A DNA stretch of 64,000 nucleotides from Ascarosepion bandense (GCA_037127315.1 JBBBDQ010000350.1:5670501-5734500), one strand, 5' to 3'; shown: positions 22,906 through 34,185, counted from the first letter of the stretch. Notes: generated by a model not told the origin, from the letters alone. Numbers and translations: made by a program.

Positions 22906-23495
22906 AAAAATCAAGTAATAACTTGGGAAGTATTATAACAGAAGACGCAAAGTGAGACACAGAGATTCGAAGACGAATTGGCATGGCGAAGGAAGCATTC
23001 CAGAAGTTGAGTAAAATATTAAGAAACAGCACAATTTCCTTAGAAACAAGGAAGAGAGTACTAGATTGCTATGTATTGTCAGTTCTTCAATATGGCAGTG
23101 AATGCTGGATAATATTATCAAAGATGAAGCAACTGAAATGTGGTTCTACAGAAGGATGCTGCGAATATCATGGATCGAGCATGGGAGCAATGATGAGGTT
23201 CTGGAAATGATGGAAACAAAAAGAAAATTAATACTGAGCATCAGGAAGAGACATCTGAAGTTCCTGGGACATGCAATGAGGAAAGAAGGTTTGGAGAACC
23301 TGATATTAATGGGACAGATACAGGGGAAAGGAGACAGGGGAAAGCAACGGATAACATATTTGAAGGATCTAATCAGGTGGCTGATGAAACGGATTGCATG
23401 GTGTAACAGGAAAAGGTGTGCTAAGAGCCACCAGGGATAAAGAGACGTGGAAAGCCATGATCGCCTACGTCCTGAAGGGACAGGGCACATAGAAG
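22906..23495 (+). pseudogene. RTE-type LINE, 3' end
   Basis: Plus-strand frames give, in order: MAKEAFQKLSKILRN, SLETRKRVLDCYVLSVLQYG, FYRRMLRISW, NDEVLEMMETKRKLILSIRK and FLGHAMRKEGLENLI. This is the region after the RT in RTE-clade elements, including the BovB group (R-I-G-x-A-K-x-A-F, Y-G-x-E-x-W, R-R-x-L-R-x-x-W, F-G-H-x-M-R). It shifts frame near 23110. It ends in AAGAAGAAGAA, the usual 3' tail in this window. 5'-truncated. Confidence 0.85.
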
Positions 23496-23529
23496 AAGAA
23501 GAAGAAGAAGAAGAAGAAGAATGATGATG

Positions 23530-23563
<34 letters not shown>
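23491..23563. repeat. (GAA)n(TGA)n(TAA)n microsatellite
   Basis: Three successive trinucleotide runs following the RTE 3' end: GAAGAA, ATGATG, AATAAT. Confidence 0.9.
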
Positions 23564-23565
<2 letters not shown>

Positions 23566-23696
23566 TCTATTTGACAAATATAGCTAAAAACAACAAGAAA
23601 AAAAAGCTGTGGAAGAACATAATCATCTACATTATGAAAGACATTGCAAATTGTCAGAGAAACACAACTCGTTATACGCGTCGATATAAAAACAAA

Positions 23697-24309
23697 CTAG
23701 CGGTATAGCCCGGCGTTGCTGGGGTGTAAAATTTTAAAACTAATCCATGATCCTGGAACTCAGACTTTTTGGACGTTGACACGAAAGACTAAAAAGCAAT
23801 AGTTGTTTCCAGTTAAAGCGAAATTTTGATTTCCTGGTATCGATATCAAATAAGTTTTTTCGTCGTAAACTGAATTTTGAAGGCTAAATAAATCCTCTGA
23901 ATAAATGGTATCATGGCTGAGACTAAGAACTACAATTATACCTACTTAGAGCCAAACTCGAAGCAAAAACTAAAATAAAAGGGCTGAAAAAATACAGACA
24001 TACAGGCAGATAAACAGACACACAAACACACAAACATCTTGTCTTTTATATATATATATATTATCAATTTTCTGCACTATTGTAAGAACTGCAACCTTGA
24101 AACTTCTGAATATCGTTTCTTATGTCTTTGTCTATGAGTGTATCAAATTTGATTAAAATTGGACCACTCCATTTTTTCGATTATCGATTTTCTATATTTA
24201 TTGGGTGTACCTCGACACAAAACCTAGCTAAGAACACTCGCAGACGCTTATAGTACAACTTTAAATTTTCAAGAAAATCGGTTTAGCCGTTTCGGAGTCT
24301 ATAGGTAAC

Positions 24310-24351
<42 letters not shown>

Positions 24352-24368
24352 ATACACCCACACACACA

Positions 24369-24412
<44 letters not shown>

Positions 24413-24438
24413 AAGTTCCATTCATAAATAAGTTTAGA
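23697..24438 (-). mobile_element. Helitron Hel-2, minus-strand copy
   Basis: On the minus strand it starts TCTAAACTTATTTATGAATGG and ends AACGCCGGGCTATACCGCTAG, followed by T. Inside are a CA/GT run, the shared block ccgaaacggctaaaccgattt, an ATCGAAAATCG palindromic segment and a short TA run. No coding sequence. The same layout occurs at 25.0, 44.6 and 49.7 kb. Confidence 0.75.
24313..24411. repeat. (CA)n microsatellite
   Basis: CA run interrupted by GACA and CCCA variants, inside Hel-2. Confidence 0.95.
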
Positions 24439-24814
24439 TATTAAGTTTGCGTACAAATGCAAAATACATCGCATTTGTTCACAAGATAGTATTTCTTTCA
24501 AAATGTTTAGAATTGCGTCCTTGCTGAAAAGGTGTTCGGCAAAATGTTCTTATAAGAATGAGAAAGCAATTCTTTTCAGTGTACATTATGTGGTGACAGC
24601 AAATTTCAATAACATTACGGAAAAATTCATTGTCAGAATACAATCAAATTTCTAAGAATTTTAAAAAGAAAAAAAATGACACCTTCAAATATCGCGAAAT
24701 TAAATTTTAATTACGTCTAAAAAATTTTCAACGATTAACTTCACGCCATAGTTTCAGAAAAGATGATTTCAAGATGATAGGGAACATGTTGCAGATGACA
24801 CTAATATATATATT
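24439..24814. other. No feature recognised
   Basis: No supported gene or repeat in this stretch. Confidence 0.4.
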
Positions 24815-24964
24815 TATAACTCTATCTATCCAACTATATACAGGTGCGATGGCTTATATGTTGTCTAAATGACGCTAAAATGAAAATAACACCGACATCT
24901 CATTTTAACAGAAATATATTTGCCTGGACGAGTGGTCTAAGCGCCAGACTCAAGGTACTAATTA
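24815..24964 (+). repeat. Segment shared with 49.8 kb, ending in tRNA-Leu-like 5' half
   Basis: The block from ctatctatccaa through aatgacgctaaaatgaaaat, ccgacatctcattttaacag to tgcctggacgagtggtcta matches 49797-49925. Its end (24921-24960) reads as the 5' half of a tRNA-Leu: GAGTGGTCTAAGCGCCAGACTCAAGG, with CAA (24951-24953) in the anticodon position. The 3' half is missing. Confidence 0.65.
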
Positions 24965-24993
24965 TCTAATGTAAACTTATTTATAAATGGAAC

Positions 24994-25046
<53 letters not shown>

Positions 25047-25492
25047 GTTACCTATAGACTCCGAAACGGCTGAACCGATTTTCTTGAAAATTTACAGTTG
25101 TACTATAAGCGTCTGCGAGTGTTCTTAGCTAGGTTTTGTGTCGAGGTAACCCCCGATAAATATCGAAAATCGATAAAAAATCGGGTTATAGAAGGAGTGG
25201 TCCGATTTTAATGAAATTTGATACACTCATAGACAAAGACATAAGAAACGATATTCAGAAGTTTCAAGGTTGAAGTTCTTACAATAGCGCAGAAAATGTG
25301 ATATCGATACCAGGAAATCAAAATTTCACTTACATCCATTCATTTTTCTTTCAGTCTACGGTTTCGCTTTAACTGGAAACAACTATTGCTTTTTGGTCTT
25401 TCGTGCCAACGTCCAAAGAATCTGAGCTCCAGGACCATGGATTAGTTTTAAAGCTTTCATTACACCCGAGCAACGCCGGGCTATACTGCTAG
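24965..25492 (+). mobile_element. Helitron Hel-2, plus-strand copy
   Basis: Begins TCTAATGTAAACTTATTTAT after an A and ends AACGCCGGGCTATACTGCTAG before a T. Contains a (GT)n run (24999-25042) and the core block ctccgaaacggctgaaccga. Non-coding. Confidence 0.8.
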
Positions 25493-25545
25493 TACCTTAT
25501 AAGCACTTATTGGTTCGATTTCCATCCATAACAATGTATATTTTT

Positions 25546-25862
25546 TACGGATGTGCGCTATGGTGCAGTGAATATCGACTCGGAACAAGAAATCGGGAAG
25601 CTGAGTTCGAATTCCAGTTAAATTCCCTGCATTGACTTACTCGCAAATGCCCTTGGAAAAGGTATTAATCCATCTCTTTCCTCCAGTTATGGGTTAAATA
25701 ACATGACAGATTGGGTTCTATAGCCTTGGGTGGCAACCAGTCTACTATAGAATGTAATGGCAACCTACTGTGGGATAATCTTCTGCCCAGTCAGTCATGT
25801 CTCTTTCGAGATATGATCGCCCATAGCGTGTATCACGTATGGCACTTAATAGACTGACTGAA
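25546..25862 (+). repeat. SINE-A, full length
   Basis: Complete head (gtgcgctatggtgcagtg; B-box GTTCGAATTCC), body, conserved core (gggataatcttctgcccag) and gactgactgaatg tail. About 315 bp. Confidence 0.9.
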
Positions 25863-25984
25863 TGTAATAGCTGGAAACATAATTAAAACTTCTACTGGGC
25901 ATAAAGTTAAGGTTCGGTTTTCTATTGTTATGAAGTAATAGACTGATCCCCCACTTATTATTCTTAATATAATAATGTAATATA

Positions 25985-26180
25985 ATCTATCTCTTCTCCT
26001 TCCAGTTATGCGTTAAATAATAGGACAGATTAGGTTCTGTAGTCTTTGGTGGCAAACAGTCTACCGCAAAAGCAATGGCAACCTACTGTGGGATAATTTT
26101 CTGCCCAGTCAGTCATGTCTCTTATGAGACATGATCGCCCAAGCGTCTATCACGTTGGCACTTCACTGACTGACTGATTT
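25985..26180 (+). repeat. SINE-A, 5'-truncated
   Basis: From ctccttccagttatgcgtta to the ctgactgactg tail; head absent. Confidence 0.85.
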
Positions 26181-27167
26181 ACCAAAATTATGCAAAAATA
26201 TTTTTAAATACTAAAGAGTGAATTTATTTAATAAAAATAACCATTGGCTTTAGCCATGGTCTGTAGACGACTTCGGAATCTCTTGCATCTCTTCTAGTTT
26301 AAGTTAGCGAACGATAGCATAATACTTGAAACCGTAGGGAGCTGGTTAATGTTTATTGTATTCGGCCTTGTGTCATACTTAACCGAACTCCCTACAGCTT
26401 ACAAGTTTTATCCAGAATTATCATCATCAGATTTTCAGGTTTTCATCATCATCACAAGGTTGGTTTTCGGCAGGTTGGAATATGTGGAATTGTGTGGAAT
26501 AGTGTAAGAATAAAATATACATTTTGCATTTTAAAATAGAAATTTATTGAAAGGAAATGAATAACACCAGTTGTAAAAGTTAATGTGCAATTAGAAACAT
26601 TATTAAGAAGTTAAAGGTAGAGTTCGTGTTCAGTGATAAAGTTATGGGTATCCAGAGTTGTAGAAAAATGTTCGTAGTAGTAATTGTTAAAAGAGTCTAT
26701 GCGTACGTACGTATGTATGTATTCAGTAGGAATGTCTTTGGAAGCAGAAGAAATAAAATAATCAGCAGAAGGAAAGAGAAAGAGAACAAATGACCGGGTC
26801 AGCTTGAGGCTTCTCTCGTTACATTTTAGCTTGTCACCTTTGCTGCTTCCATCCACTGACTGACTATCTGTCTTGACTGATCAGAGTCCTTTTATTGTCC
26901 TTTTGAATTTCGCACGGGATCGCTAAGTCCTCAAGTCTTGCAGGTCTCTCCCATCGGTCAAAAATCAATTTAAAACCTACTTGCGAAATCTAGTTTCGAC
27001 TTTTTCTTTAAGCACATGGTCAATTCTTTTTCTATCTGGAAAACCCCAGGATTTTACACGTCATTGTGAATTTTTGTAAAAGTGAAGAAGGTTGATTTTA
27101 ATTCTTAATTTCTTATTCACTACATACTTGCTTTCTGTTCATCTTTGGTGTTTCAAGGAGTTTTGTT
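26181..27167. other. No feature recognised
   Basis: No supported coding region. Short GTAC/GTAT run near 26703-26722. Confidence 0.4.

Positions 27168-27199
<32 letters not shown>
27168..27199. repeat. (CT)n microsatellite
   Basis: Pure CT run. Confidence 0.95.
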
Positions 27200-27202
<3 letters not shown>

Positions 27203-27997
27203 TGCTACCCACACATAATAATCAAGAGGTTTACAGTCTGGTGTGTTAAGTGATGTGGTCGCAGAAATGTGACTGGGTTACCCTGCTTGTTTGACAAGGT
27301 ACCGAGTCATGTTGTAAGATATAGGATCTGCTAGCAGCGACTCTCCTAACTCAAGGCAACACTACCTCCTCAAGTCACTTGATGTAGGTTTCCGTGTTGA
27401 GTCTGAGGCTCTTGGGGGAGATAAATAGAGGTATACATCGCTATCATGATTGATAACTCCAAACACCATGGCATTGTTTGGATATTTGGTTTTTCATTAT
27501 TCTTGGTATATCTTGGGGGACACGGCATCCTCTTTCTGAATCCTCAGATTGACATCAAACAATCAGAAATGTTCGTATTGGAGATTTCGGTACAAATGCC
27601 AAGCAGTACAGCATTGCTTTATGGTGATCTTTTTCTCATAGACGGTGCCCAACTGACCCTACTATACCGTGCAGTCGACAAAATAAAAGACAAACAACGT
27701 ACATGCGGAAAATAAAAAATATAAAATGCAGACAATTTATTCATCACACCCAGTACTTTTGCATGTGAAATGATCAAACATAAATTACGTTATGCCTGGA
27801 ATCTTCATCTTGTCTTTTTTAAACGTTAACTTCCAAAACAGCAAACGGTGAAAATTCTAAATGATGAGTCACGACGCCATATATTGCATCTAGCAATGAC
27901 GTTTCTTAATGAAGAAGAAAATTCACCGTTACATAATCATCCTGCCCAAAAACCTAACCATTAAACATAATCGAATTTACACCCTTGTGTAAATTAA
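27200..27997. other. Unassigned; one uncharacterised frame
   Basis: A plus-strand frame (27446-27715, 89 codons) begins with a hydrophobic stretch that could be a membrane segment, but it has no recognisable domain, no partner exon and no codon bias I can judge. I do not call it a gene. Confidence 0.35.
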
Positions 27998-28327
27998 TTA
28001 AAATAAAATGTCTTTATTGGATCTTTCATAATTTCCTGAGCACGTATACGTCGTCTCTTGGCGTTGTTTTTCTCTTCCAACGCATTTTCCTTTACGTTTT
28101 GGACTGATGGATCCAGTTTGTTTCATTGCCTTGATCCCACCATTAACAGTTGAAAGGCTGACGCCAATAATATCCGCTATCTCACTGTAAGGCTTGACAG
28201 TGTGTTCGTGCAGCGTTACAATTTTCGTACTCTTCCTTGGTGTAATGTCTATTTCAGATAATAACCGTAAAACAACTAATCGGCAGGGAAGACAATAGTG
28301 TCTGGGCATGTAAAAATTCTGATGCAA
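27998..28327 (-). pseudogene. Tc1-type transposase, N-terminal HTH fragment
   Basis: The 109-codon frame contains DITPRKSTKIVTLHEHT, SEIADIIGVSLSTVNGGIK and GSISPKRKGKC: the paired-like helix-turn-helix and GSxSPKRxGKC linker of Tc1-family transposases, which bind the inverted repeats. The DDE catalytic domain is absent and the frame ends soon after. No inverted termini found around it. Confidence 0.75.
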
Positions 28328-28956
28328 TCACTGATAACGAAATATTTCTCAAGGCCAAAGAAATTTCATCATACACCCCGAAAATATGATTTGTTATTTC
28401 ATTAAAAGATGCTAACTATTAATATTTTTATAATAATTTATATATAAGGTTCTTATTTATATAATATTATTACTAATTATGCTATTATCATAATTTTAAT
28501 ACATAGTTATATTTTATTTCATTGAAAGATACTAACTGTTAACGATATTTAGTAATTTATTGTTAAAAGATTATAACTGCTAAAATTATTTTTACTAAAG
28601 TTTAAATGGAAATTTATTTCGTTTATGAATCCTACGTGATTCTCACGTTATTTCGAATAAAACTCGTTCCATTATTTGATTTTTCTCAATGCATACATTC
28701 ATAAGTTTTCTCTTATTTTATTTAAAATTAACATGTTGACACATACAGTTAATCAAACACAAGTTTTATCTTCTACATTTTAATATTCAACACACGTGAC
28801 ACGTATCTGACCAATGAAACTATATCTCAATCAACATACTGTCTCTTGGATTTTTAAATCATTTGTCTTTAAATAAGCTCTCAAAAAAGCTTGTTATAAA
28901 TTAAACATTTTAGATTAAAGATACTTATTTCCTGTATGCTCTTTATTTATTCTATT

Positions 28957-28961
<5 letters not shown>
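28328..28961. other. AT-rich stretch with a short duplication
   Basis: ttatttcattaaaagatgct (about 28394) recurs with changes at about 28515. Otherwise nothing recognised. Confidence 0.4.

Positions 28962-29013
<52 letters not shown>
28962..29013. repeat. (TA)n microsatellite
   Basis: Pure TA run. Confidence 0.95.
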
Positions 29014-29015
<2 letters not shown>

Positions 29016-29270
29016 TCACACACATATGCTTACACTCATACACATACACAAAAAAAGAAATATATCGACTTGACACCAATAAATAGTGGAAAAATTATTT
29101 TTTAACGTTTTATTAAAATAAGGAAAATGAGATAATCGGTAGTTGGTTGCTGAAACCTCCTGATGAGTAGACTAAATGATAAAAAGATGTTCATCTGCAA
29201 AACTTTGGAGTCAGTGTGTTGTATATAACATCAGCCATTTAAGTGACAAATTTTACATTTGTATTCATCC

Positions 29271-29274
<4 letters not shown>

Positions 29275-29318
<44 letters not shown>
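29275..29318. repeat. (TA)n microsatellite
   Basis: Pure TA run. Confidence 0.95.
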
Positions 29319-29321
<3 letters not shown>

Positions 29322-29445
29322 AAATAATCTAAAGAGCCAACAAACCTACCAAGGTTTCAACTAACCGGATCTTCAGGGAAGATTGTCCAACAAAAAATCA
29401 TTAGCTTTTTCGTCAAGGGTTGTCAACCGTAAGCGGTACAGGTGG

Positions 29446-29448
<3 letters not shown>

Positions 29449-29502
<54 letters not shown>
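29449..29502. repeat. (TA)n microsatellite
   Basis: Pure TA run. The sequence between this and the previous TA run is unassigned. Confidence 0.95.
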
Positions 29503-29504
<2 letters not shown>

Positions 29505-29744
29505 CCTGCGTCTTAAAAATGGCCTGTAAAGAGGCTGAAAGCTTGAAAAGTTGAAAATTATGGAACATTTTTTCATTACTTATCTCCAACAAAAAAGAAA
29601 CAAGTACAAATACTGGAAAAATTAAACCAAAAATTAATAAAATCTTCCTTGTCGGTGGTTTATAATCATTTGTGTGGGGAGGGACCGTGCCGTCAAAATG
29701 ACGGTAAAATATTTATATTGATATCTAAGCATGACAGGAGGGAA

Positions 29745-29825
<81 letters not shown>

Positions 29826-29840
29826 CGGGCGTGTGTTTTC
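29745..29840. repeat. (TA)n(GT)n compound microsatellite
   Basis: TA run passing directly into a GT run and then GCGTGCGGGCGTGTG. Confidence 0.95.
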
Positions 29841-29904
29841 ATGTGCTCAACGGTCTTTATTATAATAGAGAGAAAATATATATATATATTCCCTTTACGA
29901 CAAC

Positions 29905-30068
29905 ATAATAATAATTGCAAAGAAATAAAAATAATAAGGCGCTGACAAAGAGCGAACCCGAGACAATATCTTTATTACCTGGCAGTAAAGTGTAATAACT
30001 GGTAGCAAGAAATATACTGGGCGGACTCTGCTTTGCTATTGTCCCTCTCTCAATGAGCGTGACCGGAG

Positions 30069-30105
<37 letters not shown>

Positions 30106-30560
30106 TTCACTATTCGATGAAATAATTATTGCAAAAATAAAATAATAAGACACTGTTAAGGAGAAAACACGCGACAAGAGATTTCATGTCTAGTAATAAA
30201 ATTTAATAACTGGTAGTAAAGAGAATAGCCGTATAGTCTACGGCTATATCATGTTGAATGCAGCGGTTCCCGTCCGATCACTGAAGTTTAGCAACATCGA
30301 GCCTGGTCAGTACTTAAATGGCTGATTATTTGGAAATACCAGGTGCTGTAAACGTAAGGACCAAGAATAGTCCACTGGCCCTCTAGGTTTGGGAGGTTTG
30401 GCGCAGGGCTAACAACCCTGCCCCGTAAAAAAACAGTTTGTTACAGCAACAAAATGTTGCTGCCCTATGCGCCATTGAATGTGAATGATGATGAGTAAAG
30501 GGAATGAACTCAACCGATCACTCTCAGTGAGTATGACAGAAGATATATATATATATAGAG
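29905..30560. repeat. Tandem duplicated locus split by a 5S SINE
   Basis: First copy 29917-30105: gcaaagaaataaaaataata, cgagacaatatctttatta, ataactggtagcaagaaata, caatgagcgtgaccgga, (TA)n. Second copy starts at 30130 and resumes after the SINE at 30494 (gatcactctcagtgagtatg, TA run). Confidence 0.75.
30237..30493 (+). mobile_element. 5S rRNA-derived SINE with target duplication
   Basis: About 110 bp of 5S rRNA-like sequence (tctacggctatatcatgttg, cccgtccgatcactgaag, tttggaaataccaggtgct) is followed by an unrelated body (tttgggaggtttggcgcagg, gctaacaaccctgccccgta) and a GATGATGA tail. Flanks AGTAAAGAGAAT (30225-30236) and AGTAAAGGGAAT (30494-30505) form a 12-bp target duplication with one mismatch. 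This supports retrotransposition using the 5S internal Pol III promoter. The body may come from a LINE partner. Confidence 0.85.
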
Positions 30561-30574
30561 AGAGAGAGTCCGTA

Positions 30575-31244
30575 ATATTGGTATGTACTTTTAAAAGATT
30601 ATAAACTTATTTGTGATAGAAATAATTTGTAAAAAGGATTGAAACTTAAATCTATATTTTTTAATTTTTTTTTTTAATTTTATTTAAGTTTCCACATGTC
30701 CTCCATCATGTCCTCCATCATGTCCTCCATCATTAACAATACAAAGGGTAATACGATTTTGCAGTTCACTGAAAACATATGCCAACCGATTTACAGTAAT
30801 GCCTGAAATCACATTCATTATTTTAGCTTTCAAATCTTCTAATGAACTAGGTTTGGTTGCATATACAATTATTTTTACATGTCCCCATAAAAAAAACATC
30901 TAATGGAGTCAAATCTGGCGAACGTGGAGGCCAATAAAATGATCCACCCCTTCCGATCCATCTGTTTACTTATCTCAAAATTGTTTTTACATGTCCCCAT
31001 AAAAAAAACATCTAATGGAGTCAAATCTGGCGAACGTGGAGGCCAATAAAATGATCCACCCCTTCTGATCCATCTGTTTACTTATCTCAAAATTGTTGCA
31101 AATCTTGTGGTAAATAATTATTCAATAACTATACTTCCAATTAGGTAAATTAAATTTTATAACATTTTTTACAGGTTATTTCTATCAGAAATACAAATAA
31201 AGTTATAATTTTTTATAGTGCACACGAACTTTGTCGACACCCTG
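30575..31244 (-). mobile_element. Mariner-type copy, rearranged
   Basis: Same family as the 15.3-kb element. The right terminus (GACACCCTG then TA at 31245) is kept; the left terminus is decayed. The transposase C-terminus is present (30684-30899: KIIVYATKPSSLEDLKAKI). It holds a 12-bp unit repeated three times (GTCCTCCATCAT, about 30694-30731; GGHD in protein) and a 112-bp direct duplication (about 30872 and 30984). Confidence 0.85.
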
Positions 31245-31345
31245 TATATGTGTAAGTGTGTGTGTGCGTGTGCGTGCAAATGAATACACAACGGTCTTTA
31301 TTATAATACTGTATATATATATATATATATAGGGGGAGAGATAGA
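31245..31345. repeat. GT-rich and (TA)n microsatellites
   Basis: GTGTGTGCGTGTGCGTG near 31257 and a TA run at about 31312-31331. Confidence 0.85.
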
Positions 31346-32224
31346 GAAAGTGATAGAAAGATAGGGGGGTGCGCGAGGTAATCATGGATGAATAATAGTT
31401 ACATATAGAATGAAATAATAAATAAAACATTTCCCGCTACTTTTCCCAAACAGCTATTGATTGTGTTACAAACTGAGAAATAACCAAATTCAAAATACAT
31501 TTAATACAGGGAAATATATGTAAAAACATGAAAAAAAAAAAGAATATTTACACGCAAACATACGCACACACAGAAACGTACTCAAACACAAGCACACGCA
31601 AATTCACAAACAAAAACGCACGTGCACACATTCACACCGATGAAGTCTTTTAATTTGAGATGTTTTTAGATGATTCCACAAAGTTATTCTGTGGACATTA
31701 CGGTTTCTGAAGTCATTTATTCCAACTACGATGACAACCTTAATGTCGATATAGACTCATAAATCTTTTTTAAAACAATTTGTCACGAAACAAAGTGATT
31801 AAACGCAGTTGGAATTTTAATTTCCTCGTTTCAATCATTTTTATGGCGTAATGACGAAAGAGACGCGTCAGACTGAATTATCGTGTATCAAGTTTGTTTT
31901 TTACCACTATATCACAACTCGTCATAAAGTCTGTTTTTAACATACATTTCAATGTCGTAGCATTTCCTGGGTATGTTATGCCAACCAAGTTGTGAAAACA
32001 GTTTGATATCTGTGCCAAACCTGATATTATCGCTAGAAATAAATTGGAATTTAACTCTATTTTCTTTTAAATTTAATCGATCAACCAGCGAGGATGCAAT
32101 TCACTGCTGTGAGATTTTTGCGACTGAAAACTTCGATCAATCTACGGAACCTTTTGACGGCGCAGCCTCGTTCCAAATTTTATTTAATTCTAAGCAAGGC
32201 AATAAAGATACAAAGACGTAGGCG
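31346..32224. other. No feature recognised
   Basis: A CA/ACGC-rich tract lies at about 31550-31640. Two overlapping plus frames (31973-32276) have no domain. Confidence 0.4.
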
Positions 32225-32350
32225 GTTACTGAGCGTGGGAGAATGTAAGATTGAGGAAACATTATTAATGAGATAGATCAATAAAAGAACAGGAATTAAG
32301 ATGGCAGACGATAACGATTGGCACTGCATGTAAATTTTTGAAGATCAAAG
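32225..32350 (-). repeat. LINE-J repeat-unit fragment
   Basis: Single diverged unit like those at 16.1-17.0 kb: aataaaagaacaggaattaa, gacgataacgattggc, gtaaatttttgaagatca. Confidence 0.5.
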
Positions 32351-32513
32351 GTGAGTCTCACAAGCGAGAAGTACGATAAAAGAAACTGTTAGCATAGAAC
32401 TCACGGTTATATATAAACATTTCAATTCTAAATTAAAACCTTGTCAACAATCTAGTAGTACGCTTAAATTCCTAAAGTCTAAATGGCAAATACAAAATCT
32501 TACCCGAAAGATT

Positions 32514-33445
32514 CTTCTTCTTCTTCTATGTGCCATGTTCTTTCAGAACGTAGGCGATAATGGCCTTCCAGGTTTCTCTGGCGGCTCTTAGCACACTTTC
32601 TCCTGTAATATCTCGCAGCTCCCGTTCTGTCATCCACCTGCTGAGGCCCTTCAAATATGTTGTCCGCTGCTTTCCCCTGTCTCTTTTTCTCTCTATCTGG
32701 CCTGTTAATATCAAGTTCTCCAAGCCCTCCTTCCTCATTGCATGTCCCAGGAACTTCAGTTGTCTCTTCCTGATGCTCAATATTAATTTCCTTTTCGTTT
32801 CCATTCTTTTAAACACCTCGTCATTGCTCACATGCTCGGTCTATGATATCCGCAGCATCCCTCTGTAGAACCACATTTCAGCTGCTTCAATTTTTCCCTT
32901 CATCTTTGTTGATATTGTTCAACATTCACTGCCATATTGAAGAACTGACATCACATAGCAATCTAGTACTCTCTTCTTTGTTTCTAGTGAAAGTTTTCTG
33001 TGTCTTAATACTTTACTCAGCTTCTGGAACACGTCCTTCGCCATGCCAATTCACTTTTGAATCTGTGTCGCACTTTCTGTCTTCGGTTAGAACACTTCCC
33101 ATATATTTAAAATTTTGTACCTGCTTGATTTTAATATCTCCCACCTCTATTTGGCATTTTGGGTTGCTTTTCTTTTGCTGATGACCATGCATTCGGTTTT
33201 CTTGCAGTTTATTTCTAGTCCTTTCTTATCATTCTCTTCAGCTACCTTCTGTAGGAGATCTTGTAGTTTCCTTTCCGTGTCTGCAATCAGCACTGTATCA
33301 TTTGCGTACCTTATGGTGTTCAAATTGTGGCCTCCGATGACAAATCCTGGCATAAATTCTAGAGTCTTCAAAATAGTCTCGCTGTACAAGTTAAATAAAT
33401 CCGGTGAAAAGGCACATCATTGTCTTACGCCCCTTTCTATCTTTG
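32514..33445 (-). pseudogene. RTE-type LINE, RT palm to 3' end
   Basis: Minus-strand order: residues matching SPDLFNLYSETILKTLE (about 33430-33360), IRYANDTVLIADTERKLQ (RT catalytic box, here YAND rather than the usual YADD), EINCKKTECMVISKRK, then the C-terminal region (FLGHAMRKEGLENLI, about 32760-32690; YVLKEHGT at the end) and the complement of the GAAGAAGAA tail at 32516. Frame changes near 33150 and 32840. It is the most complete RTE copy here but catalytically altered. Confidence 0.85.
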
Positions 33446-33499
33446 TATATCTGCTGAATTCATTACCTGTCCGTATGCAGACAGTTTGCTGCCACTATT

Positions 33500-33700
33500 G
33501 ATAGGGAAGTTACGGCGGTGGGAAAGTGTTTGAAACCGAGATGGCAAATAAAGACCAATAGCATTGCATATTCTTATTTGTATTTTATCAATAATTTCTA
33601 AATACATATCAGAAGTACCAGATCTGATGTGATAGCCATATTGAAGGCATGAATGAATTGTAGACTTATGTGTACGAGAGATTGTGTCGAGAAAAATAAA
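33500..33700 (-). pseudogene. Jockey/CR1-superfamily RT C-terminal fragment
   Basis: Frame contains STIHSCLQYGYHIRSG, DKIQIRICNAIG and SRFQTLSHRRN, the conserved post-RT block of jockey-superfamily LINEs (Y-C...W...G...LD..Q.R......L..L.HRR). Different family from LINE-J. It adjoins the RTE copy. Confidence 0.75.
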
Positions 33701-34185
33701 AGACAAGAGACTTGAAAATTTCTAAAGAATAACAAAAGAAAATTTTACATTATTTCAGAATTTTCTCATGTATGTCTCATAATTGTCCGTTCCTTTCTCA
33801 GGAAATCATCCTTCATTTTCCTCGTTTAAACCATCTCTTCATTTGTATTTGGTTAAAAAATCTTTTAGAAAGGAGTAAGTCCCTCCAGCAAAAACTGATC
33901 TCAGTTATCTACCGAAATGGTTTCTAAAACGAAATTGATTAGTTGTTGATATTCATTAAGCAGGATTAATCCAGTATAGGGGTTGTTTACTGTTCTGGCT
34001 CTTTCTAATAAGTCACTCACTCAAGTACTGAAAAACTATAACTTAACTTCGGTGATCAAACAGAAACTGGGACTTATAAAAACTATAAATTAAATGTCAA
34101 TTCATATCCATTGCTGTAAATATGTATAGAAAACCTCAAGGATATCTCAATGTCTGTATTCACAATAATTTGACCTTTTTAATGA
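33701..34185. other. No feature recognised
   Basis: No supported gene or repeat in this stretch. Confidence 0.4.

Noticed and set aside
23146..23577. 143-codon minus-strand frame with Tyr and Ser runs
   Set aside because: It is the antisense of the RTE 3' end plus the trinucleotide runs.
24921..24960. Functional tRNA-Leu gene
   Set aside because: Only the 5' half is present; the 3' half with T-arm and acceptor is missing.
27446..27715. 89-codon frame with a hydrophobic start, possible membrane protein
   Set aside because: No recognisable domain, no splice-linked neighbour, and short frames of this size are expected by chance.
28962..29840. Repeated TA runs as an origin or matrix attachment region
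   Set aside because: TA microsatellites occur throughout the window; sequence alone gives no support for a function.
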